Below, piece after piece: positions 34,401 to 45,858 of a stretch of DNA of 64,000 bases (position 1 is the stretch's first letter; every line of letters begins with the position of its first letter). The DNA is from Beta vulgaris subsp. vulgaris. Taxonomy: Eukaryota > Streptophyta > Magnoliopsida > Caryophyllales > Amaranthaceae. The notes beneath the pieces were generated by a model. The model searched no databases. It had not been told where the DNA came from and was given only the letters and a program-made list of their open reading frames with translations. Position numbers and translations under genes: made by a program. Location of the stretch: positions 59,200,593 through 59,264,592 of the forward strand of contig NC_079205.1 in assembly GCF_026745355.1 (NCBI RefSeq). Reading direction: 5' to 3'.

Positions 34401-36363
34401 GAGTTGAAAAATATTATAATTAATGGATCTTAATTATATATAACTTTGATTATTCTAATTCAATTCAAATATGAAAAGGTTTTGTAGAAAATCCCTCTAA
34501 TTGCAGTAGGTTAATTTAGTACGTTTATTTCTTCTTATATGTTACCCTGATATAAAATTTTAAATATAATATAAATGGATCTCATTTTAAAGTATTATTA
34601 TATACTTTTCAATGATACGAAAATTATAATTTTTAGAATTATATATTAAAAGTTATAATTGATATACTCTACTTAAGTTTTTCATTGTAGGCCAAATCTA
34701 TCTACTCTTATCCTAGACTCTATTTAATGTTTTTTTTATCAATTTAGAACACTATTTATTTTAAAATATTTTGACATGACACTTAATAAACGCGACAAAT
34801 AACGTCGAATAAGAACGTCAAATGTCGCGGCCTCGTAAGTTGGCTTTTGAACTCTGCTTTATGTATTAGTTATATGATGGGTTAAAATGTGATAATGTGG
34901 AGCTATATTTGAGAATCGGAAATAAAAATGGTGAAATTACCTCTACGATTCCCCTAATGAATTCCACCCATCTTCAGTCAATCTTGGTGAAATTAAAGCA
35001 TATTATTGAAATCGCTGGCTCATCATGGATTGTTCATATGATTTCATTATCCACATTTTTGTTTAAGAATTTTTAATCTTATTTTTAGTCATACTCAAAA
35101 TAATCATGTTTAATTTTATGTTTTCTATATTTTATTTTTACTTTGATAATATACAAAACATGAAAATAAAAATGATAACAAGCATAACCCACATTTAGAG
35201 CTTTGTTTAGTTAAGTTTATACTTCTGTGTCCGTGTTTGTAATATGGTAAGTAGGGGTGCTTATCGATTGAGCCCAGTCTCAACTCTTGTTAACTTGGCT
35301 TGTGTTCATTACAGTTTATTTGAACTCGAGCAGAGCTCGAAACTTGACGAACCGAGTTGTGATCGAGCCGAGCATTGACCAAACGTTGACCGAGCCGGTA
35401 TCAAAATGTTCATGAACAGGCTTGACCTATTGACTTATTATTATGTAATATCTAGAATAAATATATTTATGTATATATACATAATACATTATTTTCATAT
35501 ATAAAAATAATCGAGCTTGTTCATTAGACTTTCGAGCCGAGTTTATTACAATTCAACCCGTCTCGTTAAGGTCTCGAGTCGAACCTGAACTCGAGCCGAG
35601 CCACAACGAGGCAAGCTTTGAGTCTTTGACCGAACTTTGAACGAGCCAAGCTCAAACTGTTCACGAACAGATCAGACTCATTATCACCCCAGACTAAGAT
35701 TAACTATTTTTGGTTTTCTACTATTCTATTTTTTACTTTGACAATTTACTAAAAATGAAATGATAACAACCATAACATTTAACAATTTTTCTATGTTAAA
35801 TGGTATTTGGCATATTACAGATTTATTACTTGAAAATTCTTAGTTGGTCATAAATACTTGTATAACTATGACTACGCATTTCAAGATATCATGATATCTT
35901 ATTTATAATAAAATATAGAATAATATTGTATTTCAGTAATATCTCCCTAGTTTTTAATACGATCTTAAAAAAATCTAGTCGTTAAATCCCATCTTGTTAA
36001 TTATAAGACAGTAAATTAGCTAGATTGACTGGATTTTTCTAGATGAGTTGTTATTTCATGAAATGAATATGGGATGAAGATGGATAAAGAAAGATAACAC
36101 TTGAATAATTGAGAAATAATTGTGAAGGGATGATTTCACGTATAATGTTCATTGAATTGGGCTCAATGGAATTAGCATATCATTCATGAAATGATTTTAG
36201 GGCCCATGGTGAGTTTGGGCTGAGCCTTTAAGTGCTAAGAGATATGGCATGTCCAGTTGTTAAACAATTGTATATTGCAATCTCAAATCCAACGAGTGAA
36301 AATTGAGACCCAATAGAAATATAGAATAATACCCATATGAAATATTTAGTATCAACAAATGTA
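31440..36363. other. Long AT-rich intergenic stretch
   Basis: No gene found. There is a 10-base G run at 31595-31604. GTAGGTTGTTTGAGTTT repeats twice at 33607-33692. Three to four degenerate tandem units of about 150-190 bp (GTAGAAAAGTTGGAGTT...GTAGGTTA) occur at about 34080-34560. A piece rich in CGAGCCGAG at about 35255-35690 has ends GGGGTGCTTATC and GATAATGAGT.../CACCCC, so it may be a hAT-like repeat. The short coding frames here are chance frames. Confidence 0.4.
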
Positions 36364-36572
36364 CTTCCTCCGTTTCTTTTTACTCGCTACACTTCTCATT
36401 TCACGGACTCCTAGGCAATTTTCGGAGAAGAGAGAGGTAGATAGTAAAAAGAAAAGGGACCCATGTGGGAGGAGAGAGATAGAGAGAGTTTATTGCCCAA
36501 AAAAGAAGTGTAGCAAGTAATGTGAAACTTTCCATAATGAAAAATATAGCGAGTAAAAAGAAACGAAGGAAG
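36364..36572. mobile_element. Stowaway-like MITE
   Basis: 209 bp, TA on both sides, tips CTTCCTCCGTTTCTTTTTAC and GTAAAAAGAAACGAAGGAAG. Confidence 0.88.
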
Positions 36573-36879
36573 TAGTAGTTATTGCGGTAATAAATTTATT
36601 GTGACCAATTGAGTAATTGACCATTGTAGATCTTCTTTGGAAGAAGATGGTCAATAGGAATTTTTTAGGAATATAGTAGAAATAATTTCAAGTTTCAAGT
36701 GTTGAACTTGTATTTAGGTTCGGACGATTTTCCGGAGTTTTTCCGTGCTACAATATAGTAGTAGTTAAATAAGTCATCTCATACTCATTTAAAAAAGTCA
36801 TCTCATTCATTATATGAAATTCAAAAGTTCTCCATTCATATATCATCATTAGTTTTGATTAAATAAATTATAATATTAT

Positions 36880-36958
36880 GGTGGAGTGATGGTTGGATCT
36901 TTTTCTTTCATACTTGAGATTGTGGGTTCGGATCTTCACATTAACAATGTTTTTTTTT
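36880..36958 (+). repeat. Possible tRNA-derived SINE
   Basis: GGAGTGATGGTTGGATC resembles an A-box region and GTGGGTTCGGATCTTC a B-box. A T-run (GTTTTTTTTTAT) ends it. No duplication seen. Confidence 0.35.
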
Positions 36959-37040
36959 ATCTATACTATATATTTATATTTTGAGTTTTTTTTATTTTCT
37001 CTCTTCTCATGCTTCAAACGCACTAACTCACTGAGTGATA

Positions 37041-37357
37041 CTCCCTCCGTTTCCTAAAGATCTTCCCACTTACTGTTCCTACAGATACCAAGGAAAATCA
37101 AGTTGTGTGGGGCATGGTGTGAGTAAAGTAAGAGAGAGAAAGGGGTTAAGATAAATAAACAAATAAAAGGGGTTAAAGTAGGAGAGAGAAAGGGAGTAAA
37201 ATTGAATTAATAATGTAATGGTGGACCATATGATAGTGACATGAGAGGGTAAATAGGGAAATTTGTTTTGCCAAATAAGGAATAAAGCAAAAGAGGGAAG
37301 ATCTTTTGGAAACACCCTTAAACGGAAAGAGGGGAGATCTTTAGGAAACGGAGGGAG
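37041..37357. mobile_element. Stowaway-like MITE
   Basis: 317 bp with TA on both sides. The tips CTCCCTCCGTTTCCTAAAGA and TCTTTAGGAAACGGAGGGAG are a perfect inverted pair. Confidence 0.9.
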
Positions 37358-37429
37358 TATGATGCATGTCGCTTTTTTATTTTGTGATCCTACAAACTAA
37401 AAAGGGAAGGAAAAAATATCAAAATATTA

Positions 37430-37668
37430 CCTCTGTTTTTTTATTTGCTATATTATTTTGCATGGTTTTGAAGGTATTATTTAACCCTTAATATCTCTTA
37501 TTTCGTTTAAGTAAAAATTATAAAATTTTAATATTATGAATCTACATACATGTCAAGACAAATTTAACAAGACCACACATTAGTATATTCTCACTTATAA
37601 AATAATCTTTCAAAATTAGTAACTTCATTCTCAAAGCAATAATGTAGAAAATAAAAAAATCGAGGGAG
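37430..37668. mobile_element. Degenerate Stowaway-like MITE
   Basis: TA on both sides, tips CTCTGTTTTTTTATTTGCTA and CGAGGGAG. The inverted match is worn. Confidence 0.6.
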
Positions 37669-37678
37669 TAAAGCTTAG

Positions 37679-38044
37679 GGCCAGTTCGATATTACTGTGG
37701 TTTTCTTTTTTTGGTTTTTTAATACTCAAATTCATATGATATATGTCCTATAATGTATAAAAAAATAATCAAATTTATTGGGAACATGATGCTTTTGAAA
37801 ACTGACAACTAAAAAGTGAAAAACACTTTAGGACCCGTTAGGTATTATTGTTGTTTTCTATTTTTTGGTTTTCAAAATCATATGATATACGTCTTATAAT
37901 GAATAAAAAATTAGTTAAATTTATTGGAAACATGATGATTTTGAAAATTGACAACCAAAAAATGAAAACCACTTTTTCTAATTTCCTGTTTTTGGTTTTT
38001 AGTTTTCAAAAAACTGAAAAGAAAAAATGATAACAAACCGATCC
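37679..38044. mobile_element. Tourist-like MITE (37831-38044) next to a truncated copy
   Basis: At 37831-38044 the tips GGACCCGTTAGGTATTATTG and ATGATAACAAACCGATCC are inverted, and TTA stands on both sides. At 37679-37826 a related copy (GGCCAGTTCGATATTACTGT, CATATGATATATGTCCTATAATG) lacks the right tip. So the two form a direct partial duplication. Confidence 0.7.
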
Positions 38045-38291
38045 TTAATTCCCTGTTTTTGATTTTTAATTTTAAAAAAACTGAAAACTGAATACAAAAG
38101 ACGATAACAACTAACCTTTAGAAGTCAGAAACTCAGAATAGCTAGTTCAGTTTCCAATTGATAGGCGAAGAAGGTGATCGTTTTTCTTATAGTAAAACAA
38201 GCTTCATACTTCTATCATTTTCATATTTTCATATACATTTTACTCATTTGCGGAATCAGAAAAAGGAAAAGGGAAAAAAAAGAAGAGGGAG

Positions 38292-40128
38292 ATGAAGATT
38301 AAATCTGTTGTATTAGTTAATCAAAATTCTTCAGTTGTCTTCTTCAATGGTTACTGTAAGCTTCTTAATTTTCCTTCTCATTTACCCCTTTTTAATGGTT
38401 ATTCTTCTGATCATTATGCAAAAGAGAATATTGATGTTGTTGTTGATGATCCTCAATTATTCCTTAAATATGTGAGACATTAATGCAAGTTAGGGTTTTA
38501 CAATATTGATCATCCCATTTCTCTCTTTGATGCTATGATTTCATTGCACCCTCTTCCTTCAATTGTTGATTTCTGTATGCTTTTTACAGCAATGTGTAAG
38601 ATTAAACCCCACCCCCCTTTTTCAACTGTTATCTCTCTCCTCAGCCAACTTCATCTTTCCGGCATCCCACCCAATCTTTATTCCCTCAACATCCTTGCCA
38701 AATTTTATTGTCGCTCCGGTCGTGTTGATTTTGGATTCTCTGTTCTAGCCAAGCTGTTGAAGATGGGACATTTACCCAGTATCGTCACTTTCACTACCTT
38801 CATTAATGGCCTTATTCATTCGGATTGCTTGATGAAGCTGTTCAATTGCTCGATAAGACTATCAAGCTTGGCTTCCAACCTACTATTGTTACCTATGGGA
38901 CTATGCTTAAAGGTCTTTGCAAACGAGGAAACAATGTTGGTGCTCTTAAGTTGCTTAGGACTATGGAATCTAATGGCCATTTCCTGCCTGATGTTGTCAT
39001 ATATAATACCATCATTGATAGTCTCTGTAAAGACCAGGCTTTACCTCAAGCTCTCCAACTTTTTGAGGAGATGAAAACCAAGCGCATTTTACCCAATGTA
39101 TTCACTTATCATTCTCTAATTCGAGGTATGTGCACTGTGGGGAAGTGGAAAGATGCTGAAGACATGTTGACTCAGATGTTGGACAACAATATAGCTGCTA
39201 ATGTGGAGACCTACAACATGTTGATTGACATGTATTGTAAAGAAGGGATGGTTGGTCAACCTAGAGATTTGTTTGAGTACATGATTGACAAAGGTCAGGT
39301 TCCCAATATCATCACTTACAGTGCTTTACTAGATGGATATTGTTTACGTGGTGAGATGGAAGAGGCATAAAAGCTAGTTAATATGATGGTAGAACATGGC
39401 TGTGAACCTGAACTTTTTACTTTTAACAGCTTAATCAATGGATATGCCAAGTCTAAAAAGCTTGAGATAGCTTTGCGTCTTTTCCAAGAAATGCCACATA
39501 AAGGACTAACTCCTAATGTTGTCACATATAACACTCTTATTGATTCCCTGTGCAAGGACAATCAAGTACAATGTGCACGGTAGCTCTTTAAAGAATGGAA
39601 TCTCATGGCTTAAAGCCCAACGTAGTCACTTATAGTTCATTGATTGATGGTCTATGTCACAATGCATTGATTGACGAGGCAATACATTTGTTCAAACACA
39701 TGAAGCATAGTGGTGTGCTCCCCGATATCTTCATGTACACTATTCTAATTGATGGGTTGTGTGAAGCTGGGCGACTTGAAGAGGCTTTGAATATCTTTTC
39801 CTTTCTAGTAGCCAAGGGGTTACTTCTAAGTGTGCGTACCTACACAGTTCTGATCAAAGGCCTCTGTAAAAAAGGGCTACTAGCTAATGCCAACGAGTTA
39901 TTGAAGAAAATGGTAGATGATGGATGTCCTCCAAACGAGTACACCTACAATATAATTATTAGGGGATTTCTTCATGGTAATGATATCAGCAAGTCTTTGG
40001 AGCTTGTGAGCATTATGACCACCAACGGGTTTGCAGCTGATGCTCACACTAATTCGGTATTTGTTGACTTACTCATTGATCCCAGAGTTAGCAAAGAAAA
40101 CAAGGCATTGCTTCAGAAGGAGAAATGA
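38292..40128 (+). pseudogene. Restorer-of-fertility-like PPR gene, decayed
   Basis: A P-class pentatricopeptide-repeat gene of about 610 codons, the type found among restorer-of-fertility-like (RFL) PPRs that act on mitochondrial RNA. Repeats are plain: VTYGTMLKGLCKRG, VIYNTIIDSLCK, FTYHSLIRGMC, ETYNMLIDMYCKEG, ITYSALLDGYC, FTFNSLINGYAKSKK, VTYNTLIDSLCKD, VTYSSLIDGLC and others. In-frame stops are TAA 38481-38483 (before CKLGF), TAA 39368-39370 (in EEA-KLVN) and TAG 39581-39583. One-base deletions shift the frame near 38835 and near 39593. The C-terminus (LIDPRVSKENKALLQKEK) and its stop remain. The five lesions make it a pseudogene. Confidence 0.88.
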
Positions 40129-40130
40129 GT

Positions 40131-40710
40131 AAGTCCTTTGTAGATGCATAAGTTTTCATAGTTAGTCTTAACTCTTACCTCTGTTTATCAAATTTCTGAG
40201 TGAAAGTCAATTTATGGAGGCAGAGATCTTCATTTTGATGGCTTGCGTTCCTTCCCTACACTTGCCCACGTTCAAATAAAATGTACTATCAATGTATTTC
40301 CTAAATTTGTTTGCATTTGTAAAAGTGGAATATGTTTAATCTCACTAGCCAAAATTGATTAAGAAACTTTTGTACTAAGAACTATGAATATACTTTCTAG
40401 AGCTAGTGGGCATTAACTTGATGCTTAAATTTTCATCAGTACAAGGATAGCTGCATCCTCCTTTCTACACCATGTTACAGAGTTATTTACTAGAATATAC
40501 TTAGTGTTTGTGCTATGTTCTTGATTGCTTTAGTTCAAGCTACAGGGCGTGAACCTTTGATTGGAAATGGAAATGCATCTAGTGTTCTGTTTGGCATTGT
40601 TAGATCCGAATTAATGATGATGCAGCAAATTGAATCCTAGTCGCAGGTGCAAAGATGTTTTTCATCACTTTCTTCCTTTTTGCCGAGCTCTTCTTTGATC
40701 TTCTCTCTTA
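40131..40710. other. 3' flank of the PPR pseudogene
   Basis: No separate gene seen. The segment at about 40548-40620 has a short protein-like frame (REPLIGNGNASSVLFGIV) that might be a lost exon of the downstream protease relic, but this is speculative. Confidence 0.35.
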
Positions 40711-41122
40711 GGCTATGTTTAGTTCACCTGAAATTTTCTGATCTGAACTTATCTGATCTGATCTGAACTTATTTTTTCTGATCTGATCTGATCTGAACTT
40801 ATTTTTTCTGATCTGATCTGATCTGAACTTATTTTTTCTGATCTGATCTGAACTGATCTGATCTGATTACAAGATCTTATCTTTTAGATTTTTCTCAATA
40901 TATAAGAAAAAATATAGTCATGTGGGGTCTTGTTTGATTCGTCTCAATGAGTACTTTATTAATATTCAATCATTATAATTTTTACTAATATGTAATGAAA
41001 AATATTTAATAGTATAATGATTGTTAAATATAAGCAAGATCTGATCTGAACTTATTTTTTCTGATCTGACCTGATCTGATTAGATCTAAAATAAGCAAAA
41101 ATGAGGTGAACTGAACATAACC
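40711..41122 (+). mobile_element. GATCTGA-repeat MITE, copy 1 (Tourist-like)
   Basis: 412 bp with tips GGCTATGTTTAGTTCACCTG and AGGTGAACTGAACATAACC and TTA on both sides (40708-40710, 41123-41125). Next to the left tip lie tandem GATCTGATCTGAACTTATTTTTTCT units. The core matches the element at 23115-23461 in reverse. Confidence 0.88.
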
Positions 41123-41331
41123 TTAATATGTATGAGTTGATTCTTCATATCTTCTTCTTTGTTTAGGATTTACTGATTAGATTCAATTTTGAGTTTCATT
41201 GATTTAAAAAATGAGGCTTACTTGGGATTCATGAAAATATGGCATTGGATAGCAGAGTGGAAGGAGAGAATCTATGCTGATGACATGACTTTATTTCTTG
41301 TGTTCTACAACATTTCTCCTTAGAGTGTTTT

Positions 41332-42535
41332 TACATAATCCTAGTGCATATACTATCATGAATGGTAGCACTGACGGCCCGTTTGGTAGTTGGTCATAAA
41401 TGGTGGTAATGGGAATGAATTTATGTGTAAATTTGTGAAAAATATCATTGTCCATTTCCATGGTAATGCTAATTTATCCTAAAATGTCCACTTTCCTTCT
41501 TGAATTTTCATTCCCATCCAATACCACCTTGTAAGGTGGTAATGAGTGGAAATGAAAATTGCTTCCCCTTGGAGACAAAAACACAAGTTTAGGAGTGAAA
41601 TTGATTGCTCATGGAGAAAAAATGTCTCCCCATGGAGATTTTAAAGGTGATTCCCTAATAAAATTACACTTAAAATTCATTCCCATTACCGCAATTTATT
41701 AACGTCTATCAAACGGGCCGTGAGAACAGTTATCGTTTCCCTAGGACCAATTCTTATACTTTTAGTAGCAGTTCTGTCGAATCAGGTTCTTCTGGCTTGA
41801 CGAGATTGCAAAACCTTGGAAATACATGTTTTATGAACAATGCACTTATGTGCCTAGCACACACATCAAAACTTGTCTGCTATTTTAGCAAGAATTTCCA
41901 GGAACATTTCGTTTCTGAGCAGAAGAGTCGTTCATGGAGATTACAATAACGAAATTGATCATGACAATCCATTGGGGTGACCGCTGATATATGTCTCTTT
42001 TTCCATCAACAGACTCTAATCTGCTTGTTTTTTTCTATGCTGAAGTTATAAATATTGTGAAAATAATGTTTCTACCTTCTCTCTACGGTGAGATTGCTTT
42101 GGCTTTTGGAGATGTAATTTGGAAGTTGTAAGCTCCTGGTGCGACTCCAGTAGCACCACAGACATTTAAATTGAAGCTCTGCCGTTTTGCTCCTCAATTT
42201 AGTGGCTTCAATCAGCATGATCACAAGTTAGTATATATGGCGTTATATCCGGAAATTTTTGGCATCTCTTCTTCTCATTCCTCCTACTTCAATTAAGTGA
42301 TAATTTGAAGAATAAATCATTCTTGATGGAGGATTTTAATGAATTTGAACATATAAGAATTTCTAGCTTTTTTGTTGGACGGACTCCATGAAGATCTGAA
42401 TCGCGTGAAGTTAAAGCCTTATGTTGAAGCTTAGGATGGAGATGGTCAACCAGACGAGGATGTAGCTGATGAGCATTGGCGGAATCATTTAGCTCCGAAT
42501 GAGACTATCATTGTTGATATTTATCAAGTAAGTTT
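41332..42535 (+). pseudogene. Ubiquitin-specific protease (UBP/USP) fragment, decayed
   Basis: Exon-like pieces of a plant ubiquitin carboxyl-terminal hydrolase of the UBP5/UBP8 type. The catalytic Cys box is clear at about 41796-41870 (GLTRLQNLGNTCFMNNALMC). Then come YNNEIDHDNPLG (about 41945), GEIALAFGDV...APGATPVAPQTFKLKL (about 42090-42240, with QFSGFNQHD) and FLLDGLHEDLNRVKLKPYV...DEHWRNHLA (about 42365-42535). It breaks by a frameshift near 41935 and by in-frame stops after NPLG, in place of Trp before APGAT, and after KPYVEA. The conserved Gln-His context ends in HDHK where families have HDSQE. A 346-bp MITE splits the first piece (41375-41720). The rest of the enzyme, including the His box, is absent. 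Confidence 0.8.
41375..41720. mobile_element. MITE inside the UBP pseudogene, 3-bp duplication
   Basis: 346 bp with tips CGGCCCGTTTGGTAG and CTATCAAACGGGCCG and TGA on both sides (41372-41374, 41721-41723). Removing it restores the codon order MNGST-E-NSYRF of the host gene. The superfamily is uncertain because TGA is not the usual Harbinger TWA. Confidence 0.8.
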
Positions 42536-42560
42536 AAGAGAAAGTATGCTACATTTTGTG

Positions 42561-42646
42561 TGATAAAGTATAAATCTATTCCTGGGGCCTCAATCATAAG
42601 CTTAAGCTTTTGGTTGAGGCCCCAGGAATAGATTTATACTCTATCA
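42561..42646. repeat. Long near-perfect hairpin from an LTR end
   Basis: Two 33-nt arms (42561-42593 and 42614-42646) pair with one mismatch (TGATAAAGTATAAATC... against ...GATTTATACTCTATCA). The 20-nt loop contains AAGCTTAAGCTT. The arm sequence is of the LTR-end type seen at 20619-20683. It could fold in RNA from either strand. Confidence 0.85.
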
Positions 42647-43854
42647 TTGTGTACGATTTAAATGTGGAGATAGGCTTGAAAATTAAAATGGTGGATCGAA
42701 TATGAGCTGCTTCTTGACTCTTGCATATGTGCTCTCTATTGATTAGAGATGTTTATGCGTGCGAGCCTTAATATTACTAATATTAGAATGTTGTGATAAG
42801 TATAAAAACACAGTACAACTAGTGTCTTTCATGCCTCAGAATGCCTGGAGTAACCTTTGCAAAGTACACAGAATCACAAGGAGTCCTGTCGTGTAAGGTG
42901 TAATGCTTAGCCATACTTAAGAGCAAGTTTATTTTTGGTACTTCGTTCTTACTTTTTGTTGTCCAAATAATGCAACATTCTCTATAGTAAGGACTTTTAG
43001 GAACGTACCAATGAGGAAAACAAGAATAACAAATAGGAATGGAGAGAGTATATTGTTTATTAGGAATTATGCCTTTTTTTTTTTTTTGAGACAAGAAAAT
43101 ACTCCAATTTAGTTCAACTATCAATTTAAATGGATAATTTGGTTTTTAATTAGAAAATAGAAGTAAGCAGATTAAATTGAACTATTTTTTTTAATCATGC
43201 TAGGTTGTTACTTTTCCTAGTTATGCTACCATGTTAATAGAAAACAATAATTTAGTATAACTATTAATATAATTAATTATCCTAATTGGTGCTCTATATG
43301 TTCTCGAAAATTTCCTCCTTCAAACTCGTGAAGCTATAAAACTAAAGAATTTAAATACTTGTGCGAAATTGTTCAGTTATCGATGCAAGATTAGATGATA
43401 GTCTACAATAACGAGAAAACTATGATCGGATGGGGATCGTCCAACTTTCGAAAAATTTCACAAAAGGAAGGCAGCGCAGTTGCATTATGAAGGTTATATC
43501 TGTGGATAGCTTTGTAATTGTTTGATATGTAAAAAGTTTACTGAACAATACAAGATGGCAGGCATTAGAAGTTGTAAGTAGACATTATTCTTGTCATGTA
43601 TATAAGTATATTAGATTCATTATATTAACATTGTTGTGTTGGGGGAAAAAACACTTCTTATTATGTATCAGGTTCATGTTTAATAAAGACAAGAATAAAG
43701 ACTGTAATTCAGTAACATTTTACCTCAATTTCAGAACAGAAGGCATATGGATACAATTAGGTAGGTCATGTTACAGACAAGAATAAACACTTCTGAATTG
43801 TTTTCCAGATTACCTCTCTCTTCTCGTCACCGTGTAATGTGATTTTTGGTACTA
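42647..43854. other. Intergenic, no gene recognised
   Basis: AT-rich. A T-run at 43075-43087 may be the poly(A) of a minus-strand retroposon, but I cannot find its other end. The 101-codon minus frame has no recognisable motif. Confidence 0.35.
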
Positions 43855-43945
43855 CTTCCTCCATTTCGTTTTAAATGCAACAAATAAATATTTTGTCTCT
43901 CACAAATAATACCTCTTTATTGCATTTAAAATGAAACGGAGGAAG
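43855..43945. mobile_element. Short Stowaway-like MITE
   Basis: 91 bp, TA on both sides, tips CTTCCTCCATTTCGTTTTAA and TTAAAATGAAACGGAGGAAG. At this size it is essentially one hairpin. Confidence 0.85.
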
Positions 43946-44655
43946 TACAAATTTATGTGTATATGGTCAACGCAATTCATTGATGGACTAATGTTTTTTA
44001 AGTACTTGATAAATAGACATAAATTCCACATGATGTAAATGTTCTTATTTAGTGAATGTGTGGAACTTTTAGTTCTTGCGTTAACGGTTTATTTACACTT
44101 TCACAAAAATCAAACTTCCTTTGAATTGCAATGATCCAAGATGTGTGATTTTATGCGTTTAATCAAATTACCACGAACTTGGACTCCTTGCTCTATGGGT
44201 TTGCGATATATATGGAATAAACGTGGTAACAAAACTATATCATAGAAAAGTAGATTAAAATACATTGTTCTTCAATACAACTTTTTAGAGTATTACATTT
44301 ACATATATATAGACGTGATAGAACATAATTCAAGAAAAGTAGATGGATCACAAAATTATCACATTGGTTTATACTCCATCCTACAAGATTGTTCCATTGG
44401 AGTAATTTTATACTTTTAAAGTTTTGGTTGTATACTTGTATAGAGTTGATGAGAAAGGAAATTGGCGGAACTAAGAGTATAATGGTAGTCCCTCGTAAAC
44501 CATTTATGCTATGGGGCAAACTTAAGGGACAATTGAAAGGAGATTGGTGTACTGGGAGTATATTTGATTGACTTGCAATATATGCCTCTTTTTAAAGGAT
44601 TGGATCATTCCATGATATTGTCCTTTATAACACTTCAATTGATACCAAGTTTTCA
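43946..44655. other. Intergenic, nothing recognised
   Basis: No gene, RNA or element end found. Confidence 0.35.
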
Positions 44656-44958
44656 GGAGGCATTTGATTCATATAGTGGTATGAGTTTGGAATCGGGAAT
44701 GAAATCAAGGTGGTATAGGTTTGGAACTTGATACCTAATATCATGTGTTTGGTTTTATTTGAAATTTTTTCTTAAATTTAATACCTAGAGGTATTGTATA
44801 AGCCAAACCCACCTCCCTCCTTTGATTTCTAAACCCCATATCTTATGGATATGAGGTGTGGGTTTTGAATATATCAAATTATTAAACAACCACTAGGTAT
44901 GGACTTTGCTCATTCTAAACTCATACCTCATACTAAAATCATATGAACCAAACACTCC
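44656..44958. mobile_element. MITE-like element
   Basis: The tips GGAGGCATTTGATTCATAT and ATCATATGAACCAAACACTCC are inverted with a few mismatches. TTCA lies outside each. Superfamily unclear. It abuts the hAT-like element at 44967. Confidence 0.55.
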
Positions 44959-44966
44959 TTCAAGGG

Positions 44967-45594
44967 TAGTGATGGCCACTGGTGCGTGCTGGGCAGGCCG
45001 GACCGTGGGCCGTAGTGGGCTGGGCTGAGATTTCACGGTCTAGGACCGGACCGTGAAATTCATGGGTTGGGCATGCTGGTCCGCGGGTGAAATCTAGCCA
45101 CACCGGTCTGTTTCCGATTTTCACGGTTCGGAAAGCGGTTCGTGGGTCTACTAGGCTGGATCGGGCTGGCGGGCCGGCATGAGAATTTTTTTTTTCAAAA
45201 TTATCTAATCGTTGAAATTATTCATTATTGTTACATAAAATCTTTAAAATGAATTAAAATATATACAATTATTAATATTAATGAATAATTTCATTATTTT
45301 AAAATTTGATTGAATTATAATATATGCAATTTGATTAAAATATATAAAATTTGGTTCAATGTTTACTTGGACTGGGCTGATCCGGTTCATGGGCCGACGT
45401 GGACCGGTTTCGTGGCCCGAGCTGAGCAGGTTTTAGTAGCGGGTTTTAGTGGGCTGGGCTCAAGAAATCTGGCCCACGACCCACCTACCAATTTCACGAT
45501 TCGAGTTGGGCTGGACCGGGCTTTTTGCAGTCCCAACCCACATGGCCCACGAGGTGGGATGGGCTGGATTGGCCCGTACTGTTGGCCATCTCTA
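44967..45594. mobile_element. Non-autonomous hAT-like element, GC-rich
   Basis: 628 bp. The tips TAGTGATGGCCA and TGGCCATCTCTA are a 12-bp inverted pair with one mismatch. The flanks TTCAAGGG (44959-44966) and CTCAAGGG (45595-45602) fit an 8-bp hAT duplication with one change. The interior has GC-rich subrepeats (GGGCTGGGC, CGGGCCGG) around an AT-rich middle. Coding frames inside are chance frames of the repeats. No transposase. Confidence 0.8.
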
Positions 45595-45858
45595 CTCAAG
45601 GGAATGGAAACTCGTAATGGACTTATACCAGATCTAATCACTTGTCCTTCCTGCTTCATCGTTTCTTTGCACTTAGTCTATTCATAAATTGTGATATACA
45701 TGCACCCAGGTGTATGTAGATTATGGTGCACCTTCTTCTAAACTACGTCGTTTTATCATTCTTAGAGTATAATTTTAAAAAATTGTTGTTAATTGTTTCC
45801 CTAAATTTTGCAATTAAAGATTTATTTTTCAAATTTAAATTTAAATTTAAAAGGTATA

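Noticed and set aside
45310..45687. Open frames of 125 and 90 codons on both strands
   Set aside because: They come from the GC-rich subrepeats of the hAT-like element; composition and repeat structure explain them.
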